The translations under genes and the position numbers were made by a program. Below, piece after piece: positions 8,488 to 17,322 of a DNA stretch of 64,000 bases. Position 1 is the first letter of the stretch. Every line of letters starts with the position of its first letter. The notes below the pieces were generated by a model that made no database searches, was not told where the DNA came from, and saw only the letters and a list, made by a program, of their open reading frames with translations. The stretch comes from Candidatus Desulfofervidus auxilii (GTDB lineage Bacteria; Desulfobacterota; Desulfofervidia; Desulfofervidales; Desulfofervidaceae): NCBI RefSeq assembly GCF_001577525.1, contig NZ_CP013015.1:1619667-1683666 (forward strand). The letters are read 5' to 3'.

Positions 8488-9398
8488 TAGGTGTGCCTCG
8501 TTCAGGGACTACATTGTTAAGGATGATGCTCAACTCTCATTCTAGAATCGCAATTGCTCCTGAAACTCATTTCTTCCGACTCTTTTGGGCCAACCGACAT
8601 AAATATGGAGATCTTAATAAAGATAATAACTTCCAAAAATTATGGAATGACTTGACTAAATGTAAGTATTTTGGTGACCTAAAATTAAAAAATGTGCAAG
8701 AAATTTATGAAGATTTGTTTAATGGGAAAAGGAGTTATAAAGCTATATTTACAAAGCTTATTAAAGAATATGCAAAACAACACAATAAGACTCGATGGGG
8801 GGAAAAAACACCAGGTCATTTGGAATACGTAAAAACTATTTTATCTTTTTATCCTCATGCAAAAATGATTCACATAATCCGTGATCCTAGGGATGTAGCC
8901 TTATCTCTTAAAAAAGTGCCTTGGGGTTCAAGAGATGTTTTTCCTATTGCCAGGTTTTGGAAAAGGTATATAAATATACCCAAAAAAATGAAAGTAATAC
9001 ACAGTTATTCGTATTTAGAAATAAGATATGAAGATTTAGTAAGAAGTCCAGAAGAAACACTAAAAGTGATATGTAATTTTATTAATGAAAAAGTAGAGAA
9101 GAATATGTTTAAATTTTATTTAGTTTCTGAAAATTATTTACCTGAGAATGAACCTTGGAAAACGGGATGTTTGAAGCCTTTAAATTCTGAATACATAGGT
9201 AAATGGAAAACTAAATTAAAAGAGTGGGAAGTTAAACAAATTATTGCCACTTGTAGTCATGAAATGCTAGAAAAGGGTTACATTGAAAATGAACCAAATT
9301 TTTCTTTTACAGATAAATTAGTCTTAAAGAGTAAGAACTTACAATCATATATTAAGTCATTTATTCGTTGGATAGTGAGAAGAATACTTGATAACTAA
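8466..9398 (+). CDS. Sulfotransferase family protein
   Basis: The 310-residue protein has a clear PAPS 5'-phosphosulfate loop (VGVPRSGTTLLRMMLNSHSR at residues about 6-25). It also has a strong 3'-phosphate motif (IIRDPRDVALSLKK near residue 140) and the KTRWGEKTPGH segment seen in this family. It overlaps the preceding sulfotransferase by 22 bases and is clearly diverged from it, so this is not a recent tandem copy. The pair suggests two different sulfation positions on the exopolysaccharide. Confidence 0.87.
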   Translation: MDEPIFIVGVPRSGTTLLRMMLNSHSRIAIAPETHFFRLFWANRHKYGDLNKDNNFQKLWNDLTKCKYFGDLKLKNVQEIYEDLFNGKRSYKAIFTKLIKEYAKQHNKTRWGEKTPGHLEYVKTILSFYPHAKMIHIIRDPRDVALSLKKVPWGSRDVFPIARFWKRYINIPKKMKVIHSYSYLEIRYEDLVRSPEETLKVICNFINEKVEKNMFKFYLVSENYLPENEPWKTGCLKPLNSEYIGKWKTKLKEWEVKQIIATCSHEMLEKGYIENEPNFSFTDKLVLKSKNLQSYIKSFIRWIVRRILDN

Positions 9399-9400
9399 AC

Positions 9401-10605
9401 ATGATGAATATTTTGATATGTACGTACCCATCCCCTTTTTTGAGAACACAAGGACAATCACTGCGAGTTTATAACATTTCTAAACATTTGGCAAAAAATC
9501 ACAAGATTTTCCTTTTAGTTCTTACTGATTTAAATACAAAAAATGATCATTTGGTATTTGATAAAGAACATATATTTTCAAAAATTTGGCAGAAAAAAAT
9601 AAAACGAAAAGGCTTTATGAAAATTTTCAATTTAATTGCAACAAAATCTTCTGCAAGATTAGAATTTCCAATAGTAAAAAAAAATTACATAAACTTGTAT
9701 TGCGAATTATCAAAGAACAAAAAATTGATATTTTGTATATTAACGGATTTCCTATCAATCTACTGTTAGCTGATTTCAAGGGTGTACCAAAGGTTTTAGA
9801 TCTTTGCGATTCTCCTACTTTAGCATATAAAAGAGAATTTGAAAATTCTGCAGGTTTTTTGAATAAACAAATAGCTTTTTTGAAATATCTTCGAGCAAAA
9901 GCTATTGAAAAATATCTTCTTCAAAATTATGATGTGATAACTTTCATTTCATCTATTGATGCGACATTTAGTGCTCGATTAGCAAGAGGATATTTTGAGA
10001 TTATACCAAATGGTGTTGATACAGATTATTTTGCTCCTATTCCTTCTATAAAGGAACAATTTCCTAGTCTAATCTTTTTTGGAGTAATGGATTTTAAACC
10101 TAACGTTGATGCTGTTCTTTATTTTTATAATCAAATATTTCCAAAAGTAAGGAAAATATTTCCAGATGTTCATTTTTATGTCGTGGGTAAAAATCCTAAA
10201 AGAAAGATTATTAATTTAAACAAAGATAGGGGAATAACAGTTACAGGGACAGTAAAGGATATTCGGCCTTTTATTATAAAAAGTAGTATTGTTGTTATTC
10301 CTATGCGTATAGGTAGCGGTATGAAAAATAAAATCTTAGAGGCAATGGCTTTAGAAAAACCGATTGTCTGTACTTCATTAGCTGCGGAAGCTTTAAATGA
10401 CAAATGTAAAAGTAAAGTTTTTATAGCAGATACACCAGAAGAGTTTGCAAAAAAAATAATAATGTTACTAAAAAATGAAAAAATAAGACAGTTATATGGA
10501 TTTCAAGGTAGGAAGATAGTAAAGGAAATGTACAGTTGGGAGAGAAGTTCTAAAAAATATGATGAGTTATATAAAATACTTTTATTTAAAAAATATAATA
10601 GGTAA
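9401..10605 (+). pseudogene. Glycosyltransferase family 4, interrupted by a frameshift in an A9 run
   Basis: Two overlapping frames together encode one GT-B glycosyltransferase of about 401 residues. The first (from ATG 9401) carries the N-terminal fold (ILICTYPSPFLRTQGQSLRV). The second (to 10605) carries the donor-binding half (FFGVMDFKPNVDAV, YVVGKNP, GSGMKNKILEAMALEKPIV). The join falls at nine adenines (9676-9684), where a -1 shift restores the frame (KK then KLHKLVLRIIKEQKI). The C-terminal part resembles sugar transferases of PEP-CTERM/exosortase-linked loci. A sequencing error, a real mutation, or slippage at the A-run are all possible. The intact flanks argue that loss, if real, is recent. 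Confidence 0.78.
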
Positions 10606-10617
10606 AGAAAAATAATT

Positions 10618-11919
10618 ATGTATTATTTACTAGCTATCTTGTTATTAGTTATTTTTATTTTGTTCCCTCTTTTAGTCCCACAATCATTTATGCGTTTTCT
10701 TCTTTTTACTGGTGCTATAAGTTTAAGTTTTATAGTAGGAGAAAGGACTTTTTTAACCTCCATAGGTGGGATAAGCCCTACTGCTTTTAAGTTATTTGCT
10801 GTGATGATAGCTGGAATAATAATTTTAGGAGCAGAAAAAAGGACAATAAATTTAGCAATTAATATCAAATTTCACTTATTGTTTATTACGTATGCTACTT
10901 TAAGTTTAATTTGGTGTGAAGATGTAATATATGGATTAAGAAATATTGCAAAATTACTTGCTCCTCCTTTGCTGTTATTAATTTTTCAAATTGCTTTACC
11001 TTCCGAGCAGGAAATAAGAAAAACCGAAAAGTGGATTTTTTTAGGCGGTATTTTTATAATAATCCTAGGTATTATTGCAGATGCACTTGGCTTAAAGCCA
11101 AGTCAATACCACTCTATACCTAGATTCACTATACCTCATTTAAACCCAAGCCCTTTTTCTTTTTATATGTTGATGCTGACATTATTTTCAATAGTCAGCT
11201 TTTATTATGATAGAAAAAATATTTATCTTCTTTTGTTTTTCCTTTTTTCAATATTTTGTGTTTTGCCACTTACAAGGATAACAATAGGTGCATTATTGAT
11301 TTCATTAATGGTTTTTCTAGTGTTAATTACAAGAAATAAAATAATAAAGACAATCATGTTCTTATCACCTATTTTTCTAATACCTTTTTTTATTTTTTTA
11401 TCTACAAGCATTAGTATTTTAAAAGAAAGAATGTTTTTAAATCCCGAAATAGTATCTTTTTCTACAATTTTTCAAAATCCAAAATTATTTTTAGAGCAAT
11501 TAAATACTTCGGGAAGAACAACACTTTGGTCCTTTGCTTTAGAAAAATTTTTTCAAAAAAATCCTTTGTGGGGATCTGGAGCAGGTGCGACTCAGCATTT
11601 TTTTTATGAAAAATTTGGAAGAGGAGTTGTTCACAGTGAATATATTAGATTATTATGTGAATTAGGAATTATAGGTTGTACATTTTTTATAATTGTGTTC
11701 TTATTATATTTAGCTGATATGTATAAAATTTGGCAGAGAACAAAGGAGATAACAACCAAAAAATATGCCTTGACAGCTATTCTCTGTCTAACTTCTTACT
11801 TGATCATAAGCATAACGGATAATGCAATAGATTATGTGTTTCATCTTAGTATGTATGTATTTGCTTTTACAGCATTTGCTTATCAATGTTATGAACAAGA
11901 AAATAGCATACTTTATTGA
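10618..11919 (+). CDS. O-antigen ligase/polymerase-like membrane protein (Wzy-type)
   Basis: The 433-residue protein has about 10-12 transmembrane helices and a large periplasmic loop before the last helices. That loop contains NPLWGSGAGATQHFF and GVVHSEYIRLLCELGIIG, the pattern of the Wzy_C/O-antigen ligase family. It would polymerise or ligate lipid-linked oligosaccharide on the periplasmic side. It follows the flippase, sulfotransferases and a glycosyltransferase in one transcript direction, as in Wzx/Wzy loci. Ligase and polymerase cannot be separated by sequence alone. Confidence 0.85.
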   Translation: MYYLLAILLLVIFILFPLLVPQSFMRFLLFTGAISLSFIVGERTFLTSIGGISPTAFKLFAVMIAGIIILGAEKRTINLAINIKFHLLFITYATLSLIWCEDVIYGLRNIAKLLAPPLLLLIFQIALPSEQEIRKTEKWIFLGGIFIIILGIIADALGLKPSQYHSIPRFTIPHLNPSPFSFYMLMLTLFSIVSFYYDRKNIYLLLFFLFSIFCVLPLTRITIGALLISLMVFLVLITRNKIIKTIMFLSPIFLIPFFIFLSTSISILKERMFLNPEIVSFSTIFQNPKLFLEQLNTSGRTTLWSFALEKFFQKNPLWGSGAGATQHFFYEKFGRGVVHSEYIRLLCELGIIGCTFFIIVFLLYLADMYKIWQRTKEITTKKYALTAILCLTSYLIISITDNAIDYVFHLSMYVFAFTAFAYQCYEQENSILY

Positions 11920-11922
11920 AAT

Positions 11923-13047
11923 ATGGGAAGAATTCTAATAATTGGCCCTACTCCCCCTCCTTATCATGGGGTAAGTGTAGCTACAGAAATGATTTTAAAT
12001 TCAAACTTACAGAGAAAATTTAAAATAATTCATTTAGATACGGCAGACAGAAGAGACTTATCAAATATAGGGAAAATAGATTTTACAAATATATATCTGG
12101 CCTTTGAACATTTTTTGAAATTTATTTGGCTTTGTATAAGAGAAAAACCTGAAATAGTTTATATCCCTATTTCACAAACTACATTAGGTTATTTGCGAGA
12201 TTGCCTTTTTCTTGTTCCAGCAAAGATATTCCATAAAAAAGTCATCGTGCATCTTCATGGTGGCTATTTTAGGAAATTTTATGAAGGATCTTCTAAATTA
12301 ATGAAAAACCTAATTGAATGGACTTTAAAAGAAGTAAAAAGAGCCATAGTCTTAGGAGAAAGTTTAAGATATATTTTTCAAGGATTGGTTCCAGATGAAA
12401 GGATTGTTGTGGTCCCTAATGGAGTAGATGAGAAACTTTTTGAAAAAACCAACTTAACCATTGATACAAAATCAAAAAATCATATTAAGGTTCTTTTTTT
12501 AGGTAATCTTATAAAATCTAAAGGATTTTTCGATGTAATTAAAGCTATACCAAAAGTTATAAGAAGATACAGTAATGTAAAATTTATATTTGCTGGTAAA
12601 TTTCCAAATAACTACAGGGAACAGAACGAAGTATTTAGGTATATTGAACAAAATAAATTAGACTCTGTTGTAAAATTTATGGAAGTTGTCCCTGGTGAAA
12701 AAAAGATTAAATTGCTTTTATTTTCTGATGTCTTTATTTTTCCTTCTTATAATGAAGGGCATCCCTTTGTTATTTTGGAAGCAATGGCAGCAGGTCTGCC
12801 TATTATTACTACAGATGTTGGAGCTATTAGAGAAACAGTTATTGATAAAGAAAATGGTTTTATTATTGAAAAAAATAATCCAAAACAAATAGCTGAAAAA
12901 ATTATTACATTGATCAAGAATCCAGAATTAAGGAAAAAAATGGGCGAAAAAAGCAGGCAACGTTTTTTAAAGTATTATACTAAAGATAAGTTTATAGAAA
13001 ATTTGAGTAATGTTTTTAGAGAAGTTTTTGAAATGGCTAAAAATTAA
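11923..13047 (+). CDS. Glycosyltransferase family 4
   Basis: The 374-residue cytoplasmic GT-B enzyme has the GT4 layout. The N-terminal acceptor half contains GPTPPPYHGVSVATEMI and LHGGYFRKFYEG. The C-terminal donor half has FLGNLIKSKGFFDVIKA and the EX7E motif in NEGHPFVILEAMAAGLPII, where the two glutamates bind the nucleotide sugar. It would add a sugar with retention of configuration to the lipid-linked repeat unit. It starts 4 bases after the polymerase gene. Sugar identity is unknown. Confidence 0.9.
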   Translation: MGRILIIGPTPPPYHGVSVATEMILNSNLQRKFKIIHLDTADRRDLSNIGKIDFTNIYLAFEHFLKFIWLCIREKPEIVYIPISQTTLGYLRDCLFLVPAKIFHKKVIVHLHGGYFRKFYEGSSKLMKNLIEWTLKEVKRAIVLGESLRYIFQGLVPDERIVVVPNGVDEKLFEKTNLTIDTKSKNHIKVLFLGNLIKSKGFFDVIKAIPKVIRRYSNVKFIFAGKFPNNYREQNEVFRYIEQNKLDSVVKFMEVVPGEKKIKLLLFSDVFIFPSYNEGHPFVILEAMAAGLPIITTDVGAIRETVIDKENGFIIEKNNPKQIAEKIITLIKNPELRKKMGEKSRQRFLKYYTKDKFIENLSNVFREVFEMAKN

Positions 13048-13050
13048 ATT

Positions 13051-13712
13051 ATGAACATAGGTAAAACATATAAAATATGTCAAATTTTAAATAAATTCTT
13101 TACTCTTTGTAAAAATGAAGGATATTGGTTTGCGATTAAAAAAGCTCTATGGGTAACGCGCAAGCTTTTTTTTACAGTCGAGGAGAATTTGTTATCATGA
13201 AAATAGATATTGAAAAAGTATAAGTAAGACTAATAGTATAATTAATGTTAAATATGAATTTAAAAAATTAGAGCTAAAGGATGTTGTGCTCTTTAACCAT
13301 TTAGTAAAAATAAGTAGAATAAAATTATTTTATAGCCGTCTAAAAAATAATGAATATTGTTTTGTTACTTTGAAGAATGACAAAATTAATTATTGGGTAT
13401 GTATAGGTAACAAAAATGCCAGATAAAAATTTAAATGGATTTGAAGTAATTTTATTTAAGGAAGAAATGTGTCTTCATAATCTTTATATTTTACCAGGAT
13501 ATCGACGAGAAGGAATTGCTACCACATTGGTGTTATATGTTATCAACTATCTTAACCAATTTGGATGCAAATATTTAATCGCTTTAGTAGATAAAGAAAA
13601 TGTAGCTTCACTTAAGTTATTTAAAAAATTGCAAGCAAAAGAAACTGAAAGAATTCCTTATAAATTTATTTTTTTAAAAGGGTATTTTCTTCACAAAGGC
13701 TTAAATATTTAG
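13051..13712 (+). pseudogene. Decayed GNAT-type acetyltransferase gene
   Basis: Pieces of one protein are spread over different frames. 13051-13200 encodes an N-terminal piece (KKALWVTRKLFFTVEENLL). A middle piece ends with YCFVTLKNDKINYWVCIGN before a stop near 13426. The C-terminal piece from about 13416 to 13712 has the acetyl-CoA loop LYILPGYRREGIATTLVLYV and ENVASLKLFKKL, typical of GNAT proteins. At least two frameshifts or stops separate the pieces. The gene was probably part of the polysaccharide locus as an N- or O-acetyltransferase. The last piece alone could still be translated from ATG 13416, but it lacks the N-terminal half of the fold. Confidence 0.68.
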
Positions 13713-13737
13713 CATGGCTACGTTAAACTAAAAGCAA

Positions 13738-15156
13738 ATGATCTCAATAACTCAATTTAAGAAAGTATATGAAAAAAGTCCATTACTATTCAAAAGATTA
13801 TTGGGTTATTTTTTAAGCCCAATTCCTCCTGAATTCCTTTATGGGAAAAATTTCCGCATATACAGAGCATTTTTAAAAAAATCCCAATGGTGGGACAAGA
13901 AAAAACTTGAAGAATATCAATTGCAACAATTACATAATATTATTAAATATTCATATGAAAATGTTCCGTATTATAAAAAAATTTTTGATGAGAGAGGAAT
14001 AAAACCTAAAGATATTCAAACGTTTGACGATCTTGAAAAAATCCCTTTTCTCACTAAGGATATTATAAAAAAAAATTTTCATAAATTAATATCGCGTAAG
14101 TTTCCTCGTTATAAGATGGTATATGTTTCAACAGGAGGAACTTCTGGTAAACGTCTTTATTTTTTAGAACCTGCAGAAAGTTTTGCAATAGAATGGGCAT
14201 TTATAACAACTATGTGGGAAAGAGTTGGTTTTAAACTTTCAGATATACGGATTGTGGTGACAGATGTTCCTATTAAAGGAAAATTATGGGAGTTTGATTG
14301 TATCAAACGGGAATGGCGCTTTTCGCCTTTTCATCTTTCACAAAAAAATCTTCAAAAATATATAGAAAAATTTAGAGAAATTAATTGTCAATATATACAT
14401 GGTTACCCTTCGTCATTGACGGTTTTAGCAAAGTTTATTCTGAATAATCAAATTTATAATTTACCTAAATTTAAAGCGGTACTTCTTGGATCTGAACCTG
14501 TTTTTTTGTGGCAAAAAGAGTTAATCAAAAAGGCATTTAATACAAGAGTATTCAGTTGGTATGGACAAACAGAAAAAGTAATTTTAGCTGGCGAGTGTGA
14601 AAAAAGTCAAATATATCATATTTTCCCAGAATATGGATATATTGAAGTAGTTAATTCTAATGGCAAAAGAGTTAGTCAAGAAGGAGAATTTGGAGAGCTT
14701 GTAGGTACTGGATTTTATAATTTTGCCATGCCATTTATTAGATATAAACCAGGTGATTGGGGCCAAGTTATAAATAAAACCTGTAAATGTGGACGCAATT
14801 ATCCATTGCTTACGAAAATAGACGCTAAAAGAATTGTAAATATGATTGTAACCAAACATGGTCATTTGATATCTACTACAGCTCTAAATTTCCGTAACCC
14901 AAAAATTTTAAATAATGTAGAAAAATTTCAATTTTATCAGGAAAAGGAAGGGGAACTTATTTTAAAAATTGTGAAAGGGAAAAATTATAAAGCGGATGAT
15001 ACATTAAAAATAATGAATGAATTAAACAACCAAATTGGCCATGCTGTGGAGTTAAAAATTGTATTTGTGGACAAAATTCCCTTGACTGAACGAGGTAAAC
15101 AAAAAATATTGGAACAAAAGCTAAATATTGAAAATTATTTGCAAATGTCAAAATAG
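13738..15156 (+). CDS. CapK/PaaK-like AMP-binding ligase of polysaccharide locus
   Basis: The 472-residue protein belongs to the phenylacetate-CoA ligase-like (CapK) group of adenylate-forming enzymes. It has the P-loop VSTGGTSGKRLYF near residue 130, the YGQTEKVILAGEC segment near residue 280, and a Cys-rich CKCGRNYPLL near residue 350. Such proteins are common in capsule and exopolysaccharide loci, where they may activate a carboxylic acid for attachment to a sugar. The exact substrate is not known for the CapK branch. The gene sits between a decayed acetyltransferase and an oxidoreductase on the same strand. True phenylacetate degradation is unlikely given the context. Confidence 0.85.
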   Translation: MISITQFKKVYEKSPLLFKRLLGYFLSPIPPEFLYGKNFRIYRAFLKKSQWWDKKKLEEYQLQQLHNIIKYSYENVPYYKKIFDERGIKPKDIQTFDDLEKIPFLTKDIIKKNFHKLISRKFPRYKMVYVSTGGTSGKRLYFLEPAESFAIEWAFITTMWERVGFKLSDIRIVVTDVPIKGKLWEFDCIKREWRFSPFHLSQKNLQKYIEKFREINCQYIHGYPSSLTVLAKFILNNQIYNLPKFKAVLLGSEPVFLWQKELIKKAFNTRVFSWYGQTEKVILAGECEKSQIYHIFPEYGYIEVVNSNGKRVSQEGEFGELVGTGFYNFAMPFIRYKPGDWGQVINKTCKCGRNYPLLTKIDAKRIVNMIVTKHGHLISTTALNFRNPKILNNVEKFQFYQEKEGELILKIVKGKNYKADDTLKIMNELNNQIGHAVELKIVFVDKIPLTERGKQKILEQKLNIENYLQMSK

Positions 15157-15168
15157 TAAAGAACTTTC

Positions 15169-17319
15169 ATGAAACAACTAATTATAGACCCAAAATCAGG
15201 CGAAATTAGAGTGGAAGAAGTGCCTCCACCTCAGGTAAAAAAAGGATTTGTGTTAGTAAAGAATCATTGCTCGATCATAAGCGTAGGTACTGAAAGATCA
15301 ACTTTAACTATTAGTCAAAAAAGTCTTTTAGGAAAAGCAAAAGAGCGTCCTGATTTGGTAAAAAAGGTAATAAAAAATATAAAAGACAGAGGGTTAATAG
15401 AAACCTATCATTTGGTTAAGTCCCGTCTTAGTGCTTGGAAAGCTTTAGGTTATTCTTGTGCTGGTGAAATTATTGAAGTGGGTGAAGATATAGAAAATTT
15501 TCAAATAGGGGATTATGTGGCCTGTGGTGGGCAGGATTATGCAAGTCATGCTGAAGTTGTAATTGTGCCCAAAAATTTATGTGTAAAGATTCCTAAAAAG
15601 AAAGACAGTAAATACCTTGATTTTGAAGAGGCTGCCTTTGCTACTATAGGCGCAATTGCCTTACAAGGAGTGCGTCAGGCTGACCTTAGAGTAGGAGAAA
15701 TTGTAGCTGTTTTAGGTTTAGGATTAATTGGGCAACTAGTAATACAAATTTGTAAAGCAGCTGGGTGTATGGTTTTAGGCAGTGATATTGATAAAAATAG
15801 ATTAAAACTTGCTAAGGAGCTTGGAGCCGATGAGGTTTGTCTCTCAAATCAATTAATCGATATAGCAGATAGATTCACTAATAAATTTGGTTTTGATGCT
15901 GTAATCATTACTGCAGCTACCAAATCGAATCAATTGATAGAAATAGCAGGTGAGATATCAAGAAAAAAGGGTAAGGTAGTAATAGTAGGACAGGTAGGTA
16001 TGAATATCCCTAGGGAAACCTATTATAAAAAAGAACTTGAACTTCGGCTTTCTTGCTCTTATGGGCCAGGTCGTTATGATCCTCAATATGAAGAAAAAGG
16101 AATAGATTATCCCTATGGGTATGTGAGATGGACTGAGCAAAGAAACATGGATGCCTTCCTTAATTTAATTGCCCAAGATAAGGTAAGTGTAAAGAGATTG
16201 ATTACCCATCGTTTTTCTATTGATCAGGCATTAAAGGCCTATGAAATAATTCTAAAAGATTCAGAACCTTATTTAGGAATTATTTTAAATTATCCTTCAA
16301 GGTCAATAACTTCAAAAGTTTATATTTCAAAGTCTATTTCTTCTAGAGAAGTAGCTTTAGGAATTATTGGAGCAGGGCATTTTGCTCAAGCTGTGCATAT
16401 CCCTCATTTAATGAAGGATAAAAGGGTAAAAATCGTAGCTGTTTGTAATGCAAGTGGAATTAGTGCAAAGTCTGTGGCAGAAAAAATTAAAGCTGATTAT
16501 TGTACTACTGATTACAGAGAAATTTTAAAAGATGATAAGATAAATACTGTACTTATTGCTACTCGTCATGATACTCATGGTATAATAACAAAAGAAGCTC
16601 TAAATACAGGAAAGCACGTTTTTGTGGAAAAACCCCTCTGTCTCTATGAATCAGAGTTAGAAGAAATTGCTGAAATTTATCGTAAATATCCAAATAATTT
16701 ACTTATGGTTGGATTTAACCGCCGTTTTTCTCCTCACGCAAAGGAGATTAAGGAATTTTTTAGCCAAAGAGATAACCCTTTGGTCATGTCATTTAGGATA
16801 AATGCAGGAAGTATTCCTGTTAATTCCTGGATTCAAGACCCAGAAGTTGGAGGAGGCCGCATTATTGGAGAGTGCTGCCATTTTATTGATTTTATGGAGT
16901 ATATAAGCGACGAGCTACCAAAAAGTATTTATGCAATACACATTGGTCGCCATACATCAGGCATTACTACTGATCAAGTAATCATTACTTTAGGCTTTGA
17001 GAATGGCTCAATAGGTACTTTGATATATACAGCAGGAGGTGATACTTCTTTAGCCAAAGAAAGATTTGAAGCATTTGGCGATGGGAAAGCTGTGGTTTTA
17101 GATGATTTTAAAATTACAGAGTTTTATTACAAAGGGAAAAAGAAGATTTTTAAAACAAAAAAACAAGATAAAGGACATAGTAAAGAAATATCTGCATTTA
17201 TTGAAAGTATAGTTAAAGGAAAAAATCCACCACTTAGCTGGGAAGAGATAGAAAAAGCAACAAAAGCCACCTTCCTTGTACATGAGTCTTTAAAAAAGGG
17301 GATTCCTATATATTTTTGA
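15169..17319 (+). CDS. Bi-domain oxidoreductase: zinc-type MDR dehydrogenase plus Gfo/Idh/MocA
   Basis: The 716-residue fusion has two NAD(P)-binding halves. Residues about 1-385 are a medium-chain dehydrogenase (SCAGEIIEVGEDIENFQIGD, then dinucleotide motif VLGLGLIGQLV). Residues about 400-716 are a Gfo/Idh/MocA dehydrogenase (GIIGAGHFAQAVHIPHL, then FVEKPLC with the conserved EKP). Such fusions typically sit next to heparinase-like genes in polysaccharide loci, exactly as here. They probably oxidise or epimerise a nucleotide sugar or uronate. The substrate is not established. It starts 12 bases after the ligase gene and ends 3 bases before the heparinase gene. Confidence 0.88.
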   Translation: MKQLIIDPKSGEIRVEEVPPPQVKKGFVLVKNHCSIISVGTERSTLTISQKSLLGKAKERPDLVKKVIKNIKDRGLIETYHLVKSRLSAWKALGYSCAGEIIEVGEDIENFQIGDYVACGGQDYASHAEVVIVPKNLCVKIPKKKDSKYLDFEEAAFATIGAIALQGVRQADLRVGEIVAVLGLGLIGQLVIQICKAAGCMVLGSDIDKNRLKLAKELGADEVCLSNQLIDIADRFTNKFGFDAVIITAATKSNQLIEIAGEISRKKGKVVIVGQVGMNIPRETYYKKELELRLSCSYGPGRYDPQYEEKGIDYPYGYVRWTEQRNMDAFLNLIAQDKVSVKRLITHRFSIDQALKAYEIILKDSEPYLGIILNYPSRSITSKVYISKSISSREVALGIIGAGHFAQAVHIPHLMKDKRVKIVAVCNASGISAKSVAEKIKADYCTTDYREILKDDKINTVLIATRHDTHGIITKEALNTGKHVFVEKPLCLYESELEEIAEIYRKYPNNLLMVGFNRRFSPHAKEIKEFFSQRDNPLVMSFRINAGSIPVNSWIQDPEVGGGRIIGECCHFIDFMEYISDELPKSIYAIHIGRHTSGITTDQVIITLGFENGSIGTLIYTAGGDTSLAKERFEAFGDGKAVVLDDFKITEFYYKGKKKIFKTKKQDKGHSKEISAFIESIVKGKNPPLSWEEIEKATKATFLVHESLKKGIPIYF

Positions 17320-17322
17320 TTT

